DNA of 64,000 nucleotides from Warburgia ugandensis (GCA_035236585.1 CP141132.1:55456880-55520879); one strand, 5' to 3'. Positions 10,686-24,699 are shown, counted from the stretch's first letter. A program made the numbers and translations. Notes: generated from the sequence alone by a model not told the origin.

Positions 10686-13600
10686 ATACTTCTTCAAACC
10701 TCATGACCTGATCATGGAATAATAAAATATTAAGGTTGTCACACCAGTAAGCATCGCCAATATCAAAATTGCCCCATGAGGTTTCTATCGATTTTTGTTC
10801 ACTGTTAATTAATGAAACAACCCTGACTATGAAGTCCCATAACTCCTTGGCTAGTTGGATTCCATTTTTTGACTATTATCTTATGGTTTGAGTTTTAATT
10901 CCAAAATATTACGCAATTAAAAGATATCCTTCTTGAAAGCTCATGACCAAATAATGGAATAGTAAAATATTAAGGTTGTCACACCAGCGAGCCCTGCCAT
11001 TATCGAAATCGCTCCTTGAGGTTTCTATTTTATTTTTTTTACTTTTAATTAATGAAATAGCCCTGCCTTTGAAGTCCCATAACTCCTTCATATGAACTCT
11101 ATTTTTTGCCTTCCTTGGCTCTGTGGATTCCATTTTCTCTGTATTATCTAATGGGTCCAGTTTTAATTCCCAATTATTACGCAATTAAAAGATATACTTC
11201 TTGAAAGCTCATGACGTGATCATGGAATAGAAAAGTATTAAGGTTGTTACACTAGCGAGCCCTGCCATTATCGAAATGGCTCCTTGAGGTTTCTGTGTCT
11301 TTTTTTTCAATTTTAAGTAATGAAATAGTCTTGCCTGTGAAGTCCCATAACTCCTTCATATGAACTCTATTTTCTGCATTCCTTGGCTTGGTGGATTCCA
11401 TTTTCTGTGTATTATCTGATGGTTCTAGTTTTGATACTAAATTATTATGCAATTAAAAGATATACTTCTTCAAAGCTCATGACCTCATCGTGGAATAGTA
11501 AAATATTAAGGTTGTCACACCAATGAGGCTCGCCAATATCAAAATCACCCCATGAGGTTTCTGTGGGGTTTTTTTCATTGTTAATTAATGAAATGGCCTT
11601 GATTATGAAGTCCCATAACTCCTTCATACGAACTCTATTTTCAGCGTTCCTTGGCTCGTTGGATTCCATTTTCTGAGTATTATCTTATGGTTTTAGATTT
11701 AATTCCAATTTATTATGCAATTAAAAGATATACTTCTTGAAAGCTCATGACAAGATCATGGAATAGTAAAATATTAAGATTGTTACACCAGCGAGCCCTG
11801 TCTTTATCGAAATGGATCCTTGAGGTTTCTATTTTTTTTCACTTTTAATTAATGAAATAGCCCTACCCTTTGAAGTCCCATAACTCCTTCATATGAACTC
11901 TATTTTTTTCGTTCCTTGGCTCGGTGGATTCCATTTTCTGTGTATTATCTAATGGTTCCAGTTTTTATTCTAAATTATTATGCAATTAAAATATATACTT
12001 CTTGAAAGCTCATGACCTGATCATGGAATAGTAAAATATTAAGGTTGTTACACCCGCGAGCCCTGCCATTATCAAAATGGCTCTTTGAGGATTTTTTTTT
12101 TTCACTTTTAATTAGTGAAATAGCCCTGCCTTTGAAGTCCCATACTCCTTCATATGAACTCTATTTTTTGCGTTCTTTGGCTTGGTGGATTCCATTTTCT
12201 GTGTATTATGTAATGGTTCCAGTTTTAATAGTAAATAATTATGCAATTAAAACATACACTTCTTGGAAGCTCATGACCTGATCATGGAATAGTAAAATAT
12301 TAAGGTTGTTACACCAGTAAGCCTCGCCAATATCAAAATTGCCCCATGAGGTTTCTATGGTTTTTTTTTCACTTTTCATTAATGAAACAACCCTCACTAT
12401 GAAGTCCCATAACTCCTTCATACAAACTCTATTTTCAACGTTGCTGGGCTCGTTGGATTCCATTTTCTGAGTATTATCTAATGGTTCCAGTTTTAATTCC
12501 AAATTAGTATGTAATTAAAAGATATACTTCTTCAAAGCTCATGACCTAATCGTGGAAGATTAAAATATTAAGGTTGTTACACTAGCAAGCCCTCCCATTA
12601 TCGAAATGGCTCCTTGAGGTTTCTATGTTTTTCTTTACTTTTAATTAATGAAATAGACTTGCCTTTGAAGTACCATTACTCCTTCACATGAACTCTATTT
12701 TATGCATTCCTTGGCTCGGTGGATTCCATTTTCTATGTATATCTAATGGTTCCAGTTTTAATTCCGAATTATTATGCAATTAAAAGATATACTTCTTGAA
12801 AGCTCATGACCTGATCATGGAATAGTAAAATATTAAGGTTGTTACACTAGCGAGCCCTGCCATTATCGAAATGGCTCCTTGAGGTTTCTATGTCTTTTTT
12901 TTCAATTTTAAGTAATGAAATAGCCTTGCCTGTGAAGTCCCATAACTCGTTCATATGAACTCTATTTTCTGCGTTCCTTGGCTTGGTGGATTCCATTTTT
13001 TGTGTATTATCTGATGGTTCTAGTTTTGATACTAAATTATTATGCAATTAAAAGATATACTTCTTCAAAGCTCATGACCTCATTGTGGAATAGTAAAATA
13101 TTAAGGTTGTCACACCAATGAGGCTCGCCAATATCAAAAATACCCCATGTGGTTTCTATGGGGTTTTTTTCATTGTTAATTAATGAAATGGCCTTGATTA
13201 TGAAGTCCCATAACTCCTTCACACGAACTCTATTTTCAGCGTTCCTTGGCTCGTTGGATTCCATTTTCTGAGTATTATCTTATGGTTTCAGTTTTAATTC
13301 AAATTTATTACGCAATTAAGAAATATACTTCTTGAAAGCTCATGACAAGATCATGGAATAGTAATATATTAAGATTGTTACACCAGCGAGCCCTGTCTTT
13401 ATCAAAATGGCACCTTGAGGTTTCTATTTTTTTTTTCACTTTTAATTAATGAAATAGCCCTACCCTTTGAAGTCCCATAACTCCTTCATATGAACTCTAT
13501 TTTTTGCGTCCATTTTCTGTGTATTATCTAATGGTTCCAGTTTTTATTCTAAATTATTATGCAATTAAAATATATATTTCTTGAAAGCTCATGACCTGAT

Positions 13601-16600
13601 CATGGAATAGTAAAATATTAAGGTTGTTACACTCGCGAACCCTGCCATTATAGAAATGGCTCCTTGAGGTTTCTATGTTTTTTTTCTCACTTTCAATTAA
13701 TGAAATAGCCCTGCCTGTGAAGTCCCATAACTCCTTCATATGAACTCTATTTTCTGTGTCCCTTGGCTCAGTGGATTCCATTTTCTGTGTATTATCATTG
13801 GTTCCAGTTTTAATACTAAATTATTATGCAATTAAAAGATATACTTCTTCAAAGCTCATGAACTCATCATGGAATTGTAAAATATTAAGGTTGTCACACC
13901 AGTAAGCGTCACCAATATCAAACTTGCCCCATGAGGTTTCTATGTTTTTTTTTTCACTGTTAATTAATGAAACAGCCCTGACTATGAAGTCGCATAACTC
14001 CTTCGTACGAACTCTATTTTCAGCGTTCCTCGGCTCGTTGGTTGCCATTTTCTGAGTATTATCTTATGGCTTCAATTTTAATTCCAATTTCTTATGCAAT
14101 GAAAACATATGCTTCTTGAAAACTCATGACAAGATCATAGAATAGTAAAATATTAAGGTTGTTACACCAGCGAGCCCTGCTTTTATCGAAATGGCTCCTT
14201 GAGGTTTCTATTTTTTTTTTACTTTTAATTAATGAAATAGCCCTACCCATTGAAGTCCCATAACTCCTTCATATGAACTCTATTTTTTGCGTTCCTTGGC
14301 TCAGTGGATTCCATTTTCTGTGTATTATCTAATGGTTCCAGTTTTTATTCTAAATTATTATGCAATTAAAACATATACTTCTTGAAAGCTCATGACCTGA
14401 TCATGGAATAGAAAAGTATTATGGTTGTTACACCCGCGAGCCATGCCATTATCAAAATGGCTCCTTGAGATTTCTATGTTTTTTTTTTCTCTTCAGTTAA
14501 TGAAACAGCCCTGACTTTGAAGTCCCATAAATCCTTCATACGAACTCTATTTTCTGTGTTCCTCGGCCTTGTGGATTCCATTTTCTGTGTATTATCTAAT
14601 GGTTCCAGTTTTAGTTCCAAATTATTATGAAATTAAAAGATATACTTCTTGAAAGCTCATAACTTGATTATGGAATGGTAAAGTATTAAGGTCGTTACAC
14701 CAGCCAGCTATGCCATTATCGAAATGGCTCCTAGAGATTTCTATGTTTTTTTTTTTTTTTTTCAATTTTAAGTAATGAAATAGCCTTGCCTTCGAAGTCC
14801 CATAACTCCTTCATATGAACTCTATTTTCTATGTTCCTTGGCTTGGTGGATTCCATTTTCTGCGTATTATCCAATGGATCTAGTTTTTATTCCAAATTAT
14901 TATGCAATTAAACGATATACTTCTTGAAAGCTCATGACCCGATCATGGAATAGTAAAGTATTAAGGTCGTCACACCAGCGAGCTATGCCATTATCCAAAT
15001 GGCTCCTTGAGGTTTCTATATTTTTTTTTCACTTTTAATTAATGAAATAGCCCTGCCTTTGAAGTCCCATAACTCCTTCATATGAACTCTATTTTTTGTG
15101 TTCTTTGGCACGGTGGATTCCATTTTCTGTGTATTATCTAATGGTTGCAGTTTTAATGCTAAATTATTATGCAATTAAAAGATACACTTCTTGGAAGCTC
15201 ATGACCTGATCATGGAATAGTAAAATATTAAGGTTCTTACACTAGTAAGCCTCGCCAATATCAAAATTGCCCCAGGAGGTTCTATGGTTTTTTTTTCACT
15301 CTTAATTAATGAAACAGCCCCCACAATGAAGTCCCATAACTCCTTCATACAAACTCTATTTTCAACATTGCTGGGCTCGTTGGATTCCATTTTCTGAGTA
15401 TTATCTAATGGTTCCAGTTGTAATTCCAAGTTAGTAGGCAATTAAAATATGTACTTCTTGAAAGCTCATGACCTGATAATGGAATAGTAAAATATTAAGG
15501 TTGTTACACCAGTGAGCCCTTCCATTATCGAAATGACACCCTGAGGTTTCTAGTTCTTTTTCACTTTTAATTAATGAAATAGCCCTACCCATTGAAGTCC
15601 CATAACTCCTTCATATGAACTCTATTTTCTGCGTTCCTTGGCTTAGTGGATTCCATTTTCTGTGTATTATCTAATGGTTCCAATTTTAATTCCAAATTAT
15701 TATGCATTTAAACGATATACTTCTTGAAAGCTCATGACCTGATCATGGAATAGTACAGTATTAAGGTCGTTACACCAGCGAGCTATGCCATTATCGAAAT
15801 GGCTCCTTGAGGCTTCTATGTTTTTTTTTTCAATTTTAAGTAATGAAATAGCCTTGCCTTTGAAGTCCCATAACTCCTTCATATGAACTCTATTTTCTGC
15901 GTTCCTTGGCTTGGTGGATTCCATTTTCTATGTATTATCTGAGGGTTCTAGTTTTGATACTAAATTATTATGCAATTAAAAGATATACTTCTTTAAAGCT
16001 CATGACCTCATCATGGAATAGTAAAATATTAATGTTCTCACACCAGCAAGCCTCGCCAATATCAAAATTGCCCCATGGGGTTTGTATGGGTTTTTTTTCA
16101 CTGTTAATTAATGAAACAGCCTTGACTATGAAGTCCCATAACTCCTTCAGACGAACTCTATTTTCTGCATTCCTTGGCTTGTTGGATTCCATTTTCTGAG
16201 TATTATCTTATGGTTTTAGTTTTAATTCCAATTTATTATGCAATTAAAAGATATAATTCTTGAAAGCTCATGACAAGATCATGGAATAGTAAAATATTAA
16301 GATCGTAACACCAGCGAGCCCTGTCTTTATTGAAATGGCTCCTTGAGGTTTCTATTTTTTTTTTTCACTATTAATTAATGAAATAGCCCTGCCCTTTGAA
16401 ATCCCATAACTCCTTCATATGAACTCTATTTTTTACATTCCTTGGTTCGGTGGATTCCATTTTCTGTGCATTATCTAATGGTTCTAGTGTTTATTCTAAA
16501 TTATTATGCAATTAAAAGATATACTTCTCGAAGGCTCATGACCTGATCATGGAACAGTAAAATATTAAGGTTGTTATACCCGCGAACCCTGCCATTATTG

Positions 16601-18640
16601 AAATGGCTCCTTAAGGTTTCTATGTTTTTTTTTTCTCACTTTCAATTAATGAAATAGCCCTGCCTGTGAAGTCCCATGACTCCTTCATATGAACTCTATT
16701 TTCTGCGTTCCTTGGCTCAGTAGATTCCATTTTCTGTGTATTATCATTGGTTCTAGTTTTAATACTAAATTATTATGCAATTAAAAGATATACATCTTCA
16801 AAGCTCGTGAACTCATCATGGAATAATAAAATATTAAGCTTGTCACACCAGTAAGCATCGCCAATATAAACATGCCCCATGAGGTTTCTAGTTTTTTTTT
16901 TTCACTGTTAATTAATGAAACAGCCCTGACTATGAAGTCCCATAACTCGTTCATACGAACTCTATTTTTAGCGTTCCTCGGCTCGTTGGATTCCATTTTC
17001 TGAGTATTATGTAATGGTTTATGTTTTAATTCCAAATTATTATGCAATTAAATGATATACTTCTTGAAAGCTCATAACCTGATCATGAAATAGTAAAATA
17101 TTAAGGTTGTCACACTAGCGAGCCCTGCCATTATCGAAATGGCTCCTTGAGGTTTCTATGTTTTTTTTTCACTTTTCATTAATGAAATAAACTTGCCTTT
17201 GAAGTCCCATAACTCCTTCATATGAACTCTATTTTTTTCGTTACTTGGCTCGGTGGATTCAATTTTCTGTGTATTATCTAATGGTTCCAGTTTTTATTCC
17301 AAATTATTATGCAATTAAAAGATATACTTCTTGAAAGCTCATGACCTAATCATGGAATAGTAAAGTATTAAGGTTGTTACACCCGCGAGCCAGGCCATTA
17401 TCGAAATGGCTCCTTGAGGTTTCTATGTTTTTTTTCTCACTTTCAATTAATGAAATAGCCCTGCCTGTGAAGTCCCATAACTCCTTCATATGAACTCTAT
17501 TTTCTGCATTCCTTGGCTCGGTGGATTCCATTTTCTATTTATTATCATTGATTCCAGTTTCTAGAATAAATTATTATGCCATTTAAAGATATACTTCTTC
17601 AAAGCTCATGAACTCATCATGGAATTATAAAATATTAAGGTTGTCACACCAGTAAGCGTCACCAATATCAAACATGCCCCATGAGGTTTCTATGTTTTTT
17701 TTTTCACTGTTAATTAATGAAATAGCCCCCACAATGAAGTCCCATAACTCCTTCATACGAACTCTATTTTCAGTGTTCCTCGGCTCGTTGGATACCATTT
17801 TCTGAGTATTCACTTATGGTTTCCGTTTTAATCCCAATTTATTATGCAATTAAAAGATATACTTCTTGAAAGCTCATGACAAGATCATGGAATAGTAAAA
17901 TATTAAGGTTGTTACACCAGCGAGCCCTGGCTTTATCGAAATGGCTCCTTGAGGTTTCTATTTTTTTTTTTCACTTTTAATTAATGAAATAGCCCTACCC
18001 ATTGAAGTCCCATAACTCCTTCATATGAACTCTATTTTTTGCGTTCCTTGGCTCGGTGGATTCCATTTTCTGTGTATTATCTAATGGTTCCAGTTTTTAT
18101 TCTAAATTATTATGCAATTAAAACATATACTTCTTGAAAGCTCATGACCTGCTCATGGAATAGTAAAGTGTTAAGGTTGTTACACCCACGAGCCATGCCA
18201 TTATCGAAATGGCTCCTTGAGCTTTCTATGTTTTTTTTCTTCTCTTTAGTTAATGAAATAGCCCTGACTTTGAAGTCCCATAAATCCTTCATACGAACTC
18301 TATTTTCTGCGTTCCTTGGCTTGGTGGATTCCATTTTCTGTCTATTATCTAATGGTTCCAGTTTTAATTCCAAATTATTATGCAATTGAAAGATATACTT
18401 CTTGAAAGCTCATGACCTGATCATGGAATAGTAAAGTATTAAGGTTGTTACACCTGTGAGCCATGCCATTATCGAAATGGCTCCTTGAGGTTTCTATGTT
18501 TTTTGTCTCACTTTCAATTAATGAAATAGCCCTGCCTGTGAAGTCCCATAACTCCTTCATATGAACTCTATTTTCTGCATTCCTTGGTTTAGTGGATTCC
18601 ATTTTCTATTTATTATCATTGGTTCCAGTTTTAATACTAA
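10686..18640. repeat. Satellite block with mainly trimeric B-A-A higher-order pattern
   Basis: B monomers are units 1, 4, 7, 10, 13, 18, 21, 24 and 27, so the order is BAA repeated, with one BAAAA and one terminal BAAA variant. The trimer is about 803 bp. Units 3-8 (from 11209) repeat as units 9-14 (from 12804) at a period of 1,595 bp, that is two trimers, including shared indels and point changes. Confidence 0.85.
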
Positions 18641-21600
18641 ATTATTATGCAATTAAAAGATATACTTCTTCAAAGCTCATGACCTCATCATGGAATAGTA
18701 AAATATTAAGGTTGTCACACCAGTAAGCATCGCCAATATCAAAATTGCCCCATGAGGTTTCTATGGTTTTTTTTTCACTGTTAATTAATGAAACATCCCT
18801 GACTATGAAGTCCCGTAACTCCTTCATACGAACTCTATTTTTTGCGTTCCTTAGGTCGTTGGATTCCATTTTTTCAGTATTATCTTATGGTTTGAGTTTT
18901 AATTCCAAATTATTATGCAATTAAAAGATATACTTCTTCAAAGCTCATGACCAGATCATGCAATATTAAAATATTAAGGTTGTTACACCAGCGAGCCCTA
19001 CCATTATCAAAATGGCTCCTTGAGGTTTTTATTTTTATTTTTTCACTTTTAATTAGTGAAATAGCCCTGCCTTTGATGTCCCATAACTCCTTCATATGAG
19101 CTCTATCTTTTGCGTTCTTTGGCTCAGTGGATTCCATTTCCTATGTATTTACTAATGGTTCCAGTTTTAATACTAATTATTATTCAATTAAAAGATACAC
19201 CTCTTGGAAGCTCACGACCTGATCGTGGAATAGTAAAATATTTGGGTTGTTACACCAATAAGCCTCACCAATATCAAAATTGCCCCATGAGGTTTCTATG
19301 TTTTTTTTTTTCTCTTTTAATTAATGAAATGGCCTTGACTATGAAGTCCCATAACTCCTTTGTACGAACTCTATTTTGAGCATTCCTTGGCTAGTTGGAT
19401 TCCATTTTCTGAGTATTATCTTATGGTTTCAGTTTTAATACCAAATTATTACGCAATTAAAAGATATACTTCTTGAATGCTCATGACCTGATCATGGAAT
19501 AGTAAAGTATTAAGGTTGTTACACCCGCGAGCCATGCCATTATCGAAATGGCTACTTGAGGTTTCTATGTTTTTTTTTTTCTCTTTAGTTAATGAAACAG
19601 CCCTGACTTTGAAGTGCCATAAATCCTTCATACGAGCTCTATTTTTAGCGTTGCTTGGCTCGTTGGATTCCATTTTCTTAGTATTATCTAATGGTTCCAG
19701 TTTTAATACTAAATTATTATGCAATTAAAAGATATACTTCTTCAAAGCTCATGACCTCATCATGGAATAGTAAAATAGTAAGGTTGTCGCACCAGTAAGC
19801 CTCGCCAATATCAAAATTGCCCCATGTGGTTTCTATGGATTTTTTTCACTCTTAATTAATGAAACAGCCCTGACTATGAAGTCCCATTACACCTTCATAC
19901 GGACTCTATTTTCAACGTTCCTTGGCTACTTGGATTCCATTTTCTGTGTGTTATCTTATGGTTTGAGTTTTAATACCAAATTATTACGCAATTAAAAGAT
20001 ATACTTCTTGAAAGCTCATGACCAGATCATGGAATAGTAAAATATTTAGGTTGTTACACCAGGGAGCGCAGCCATTATCGAAATGGCTCCTTGAGGTTTC
20101 TATGTTTTTTTTTCACTTTTGATTAGTGAAACAGCCCTGACTTTGAAGTCTCATAACTCCTTGATACAAACTCTATTTTTTGCATTCCTTGGCTTGGTGG
20201 ATTCCATTTTCTGTGTATAATCTAATGGTTCCAGTTTTAATACTAAATTATTATGCAATTAAAAGATACACTTCTTGGAATCTCATGACCTAGTCATGGA
20301 ATTGTAAAATATTAAGGTTGTTACACCAGTAAGCCTCACCAATATCAAAGTTGCCCCATGAGGTTTCTATGGTTTTCTTTTCTCTTTTAATTAATGAAAT
20401 GGCCCTGACTATGAAGTCCCATAACTCCTTCATATGAACTCTATTTTTAGCGTTGCTGGGCTCGTCGGATTCCATTTTCTGTGTATTATCTAATGGTTCC
20501 AGTTTTAATTCCAAATTAGTATGCAATTAAAAGATATACTTCTTGAAAGCTCATGACCTGATCATGGAATGGTAAAATATTAATGTTGTTACAATAGCGA
20601 GCCCTGCCATTATTGAAATGGCTCCTTGAGGTTTCGATGTTTTTTTTTCACTTTTAATTAATGAAATAGCCTTGCCTTTGAAGTCCCATAACTCCTTCAT
20701 ATGAACTCTATTTTCTACATTCCTTGGCTCGGTGGATTCCATTTTCTGTGTATATCTAATGGTTCTAGTTTTAATTCCAAATTATTATGCAATTAAAAGA
20801 TATACGTCTTGAAAGCTCATGACCTGATCATGGAATAGTAAAGTATTAAGTTCATTACACCAGCAGGCTATGCCATTATTGAAATGGCTCCTTGAGGTTT
20901 CTATGTTTTTTTTTTCAATTTTAAGTAATGAAATAGCCTTGCCTTTGAAGTCCCATAACTCCTTCATAGGAACTCTCTTTTCTGCGTTCCTTGGCTTAGT
21001 GGATTCCATTTTCTGTGTATTATCAGATGGTTCTAGTTTTGATACTAAATTATTATGCAATTAAAAGATATACTTCTTCAAAGCTCATGACCTCATCATG
21101 GAATAGTAAAATATTAAGGTTGTCACACCAGTAAGCCTCGCCAATATCAAAATTGCCCAATGAGGTTTCTATGGATTTTTTTCATTCTTAATTAATGAAA
21201 CAGCCCTGACTATGAAATCCCATAACACCTTCATATGAACTCTATTTTCAGCGTTCCTTGGCTAGTTGGATTCCATTTTTTGTGTTTTATCTTATGGTTT
21301 GAGTTTTAATTTTAAATTATTACGCAAGTATAAGATATACTTCTTGAAAGCTCGTGACCAGATCATGGAATAGTGAAATATTAAGGTTGTTACACCAGCG
21401 AGCCCTGCCATTATCGAAATGGCTCCTTGAGGTTTCCATGTTTTTTTTTTCACTTTTAATTAGTGAAACAACCCTGACTTTAAAGTCCCATAACTCCTTC
21501 ATACGAACTCTATTTTCTGGGTTCCTTGGCTCGGTGGATTCCATTTTCTGATTATATCTAATAGTTCCAGTTTTAATTCCAAATTATTATACAATTAATA

Positions 21601-24600
21601 GATATACTTCTTGAAAGCTCATGACCTGATCATGGAATAGTAAAGTATTAAGGTCGTTACACCAGCGAGCTATGCCATTATCGAAATTACCCCATGAGGT
21701 TTCTATGGGTTTTTTTTTTTCCTTTTAACTAATGAAATTGTCTTGCCTTTGAGGTCCCATAACTCCTTCATATGAACTATATTTTCTGCGTTCCTTGGCT
21801 CGGTGGATTCCATTTTCTATGTATTATCTAATGGTTTTAGTTTTAATACTAAATTATTATGGAATTAAAAGATACACTTCTTGGAAGCTCATGACCTGAT
21901 CATGGAAGAGTAAAATATTAAGGTTGTCACACCAGTAAGCCTCACCCCTATCAAAATTGCCCCATGAGGTTCTATGGGTTATTTTTCACTTTTAATTAAT
22001 GAAACAGCCCTGACTATGAAGTCCCATAACTCCTTCATACGAACTCTATTTTCAGCGTTCCTTGGCTCGTTGGATTCCATTTTCTGAGTATTATCTAATG
22101 GTTTTTGTTTTAATTCCAAATTATTATGCAATTAAAAGATATACTTCTTGAAAGATCATGACCTGATCACGGAATAGGAAAATATTAAGGTTGTCACACT
22201 AGCGAGCCCTGCCATTATCGAAATGGCTCCTTGAGATTTCTTTGTTTTTTTTTCACTTTTAATTAATGAAATAGACTTGCCTTTGAAGTCCCATAACTCC
22301 TTCATATGAACTCTATTTTCTGTATTCCTTGGCTCGGTGGATTCCATTTTCTGTGTATATCTAATGGTTCCAGTTTTAATACTAAATTATTATGGAATTA
22401 AAAGATCACTTCTTGAAAGCTCATGACCTGATCATGGAAGAGTAAAATATTAAGGTTGTCACACCAGTAAGCCTCACCCCTATCAAAATTGCCCCATGAG
22501 GTTTCTATGGGTTATTTTTCACTTTTAATTAATGAAACAGCCCTGACTATGAAGTCCCATAACTCCTTCATACGAACTCTATTTTCAGCGTTCCTTGGCT
22601 TGTTGGATTCCATTTTCTGAGTATTATCTAATGGTTTCTATTTTAATTCCAAATTATTATGCAATTAAAAGATATACTTCTTAAAAGCTCATGACCTGAT
22701 CATGGAATAGTAAAGTGTTAAGGTCGTTACACCAGCGAGCTATGCCATTATCGAAATTACCCCATGAGGTTTCTATGGTTTTTTTTTCCTTTTAACTAAT
22801 GAAATTGTCTTGCCTTTGAGGTCCCATAACTCCTTCATATGAACTATATTTTCTGCGTTCCTTGGCTCGGTGGATTCCATTTTCTATGTATTATCTAATG
22901 GTTCTAGTTTTAATACTAAATTATTATGGAATTAAAAGATACACTTCTTGGAAGCTCATGACCTGATCATGGAAGAGTAAAATATTAAGGTTGTCACACC
23001 AGTAAGCCTCACCCCTATCAAAATTGCCCCATGAGGTTCTATGGGTTATTTTTCACTTTTAATTAATGAAACAGCCCTGACTATGAAGTCCCATAACTCC
23101 TTCATACGAACTCTATTTTCAGCGTTCCTTGGCTCGTTGGATTCCATTTTCTGAGTATTATCTAATGGTTTCTGTTTTAATTCCAAATTATTATGCAATT
23201 AAAAGATATACTTCTTGAAAGATCATGACCTGATCACGGAATAGGAAAATATTAAGGTTGTCACACTAGCGAGCCCTGCCATTATCGAAATGGCTCCTTG
23301 AGATTTCTTTGTTTTTTTTTCACTTTTAATTAATGAAATAGACTTGCCTTTGAATTCCCATAACTCCTTCATATGAACTCTATTTTCTGTATTCCTTGGC
23401 TCGGTGGATTCCATTTTCTGTGTATATCTAATGGTTCCAGTTTTAATACTAAATTATTATGGAATTAAAAGATACACTTCTTGGAAGCTCATGACCTGAT
23501 CATGGAAGAGTAAAATATTAAGGTTGTCACACCAGTAAGCCTCACCCCTATCAAAATTGCCCCATGAGGTTTCTATGGGTTATTTTTCACTTTTAATTAA
23601 TGAAACAGCCCTGACTATGAAGTCCCATAACTCCTTCATACGAACTCTATTTTCAGCGTTCCTTGGCTTGTTGGATTCCATTTTCTGAGTATTATCTAAT
23701 GGTTTCTATTTTAATTCCAAATTATTATGCAATTAAAAGATATACTTCTTAAAAGCTCATGACCTGATCATGGAATAGTAAAGTGTTAAGGTCGTTACAC
23801 CAGCGAGCTATGCCATTATCGAAATGGCTCCTTGAGTTTTCTATGGGTTTTTTTCACTTTTAATTAATGAAATGGCCCTACCTTTGAAGTCCCATAACTC
23901 CTTCATATGAACTATATTTTCTGCGTTCCTTGGCTCGGTGGATTCCATTTTCTATGTATTATCTAATGGTTCCAGTTTTAATACTAAATTATTATGGAAT
24001 TAAAAGATAGACTTCTTGGAAGCTCATGACCTGATCATGGAAGAGTAAAATATTAAGGTTGTCACACCAGTAAGCCTCACCCCTATCAAAATTGCCCCAT
24101 GAGGTTTCTATGGGTTATTTTTCGCTTTTAATTAATGAAACAGCCCTGACTATTAAGTCCCATAACTCCTTCATACGAACTCTATTTTCAGCATTCCTTG
24201 GCTTGTTGGATTCCATTTTCTGAGTATTATCTAATGGTTTCTGTTTTAATTCCAAATTATTATGCAATTAAAAGATATACTTCTTAAAAGCTCATGACCT
24301 GATCATGGAATAGTAAAGTGTTAAGGTCGTTACACCAACGAGCTATGCCATTATCGAAATGGCTCCTTGAGTTTTCTATGGGTTTTTTTCACTTTTAATT
24401 AATGAAATGGCCCTGCCTTTGAAGTCCCATAACTCCTTCATATGAACTATATTTTCTGCGTTCCTTGGCTCGGTGGATTCCATTTTCTATGTATTATCTA
24501 ATGGTTCCAGTTTTAATACTAAATTATTATGCAATTAAAAGATAGACTTCTTGGAAGCTCATGACCTGATCATGGAATAGTAAAATATTAAGGTTGTTAC

Positions 24601-24699
24601 AGCAATAAGCCTCGCCAGTATCAAAATTGCCGCATGAGGATTCTATGGTTTTTTTTCACTTTTAATTAATGAAACAGCCCTGACTATGAAGTCCCATAA
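18641..24699. repeat. Satellite block with mainly dimeric B-A higher-order pattern
   Basis: B monomers are units 31, 33, 35, 37, 40, 43, 45, 47, 49, 51 and 53, so most neighbours alternate. The dimer is about 535 bp. Two BAA trimers (units 37-42) interrupt the pattern. Confidence 0.85.
21600..23735. repeat. Two copies of a 1,067-bp satellite tetramer
   Basis: Units 42-45 and 46-49 are nearly identical at a spacing of about 1,067 bp. Both begin with a chimeric monomer: type A except for a B-like patch (GAAATTACCCCATGAGG) and a TTTTAACTAATGAAATTG segment. Both contain an A monomer with TTGAGATTTCTTTG. The high identity marks the youngest amplification in the array. Confidence 0.85.

Larger units (their letters stand above)
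10686..24699. repeat. Satellite DNA array: 53 head-to-tail units of about 267 bp
   Basis: Anchoring on the word TCATGAC (or its variants) gives 53 unit starts between 10701 and 24559. Spacing is almost always 265-270 bp. Exceptions are 240 (unit 1, 27-bp deletion), 249 (unit 11 to 12), 261 and 275. Two monomer types occur. Type A (33 units) has ...GCCATTATCGAAATGGCTCC and CTCGGTGGATTCC. Type B (20 units) has GCCAATATCAAAATTGCCCC, CATACGAACTC and CTCGTTGGATTCC. The last unit is cut at 24699. The array may have continued to the left, where an LTR end abuts it. The monomer is homologous to the terminal part of the LTR at 55645-55953. Confidence 0.97.

Noticed and set aside
10909-23414. About thirty similar minus-strand frames of 60-91 codons in the satellite (pattern MES..PRNAENRV..KELWDF)
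   Set aside because: They are one frame of the tandem monomer seen again and again. They start and stop at varied points, many units break them, there is no known domain and the monomer derives from a non-coding LTR end.
10686-24699. Tandem repeats considered as a CRISPR array
   Set aside because: Units of 267 bp adjoin without spacers in a plant context; it is a satellite.
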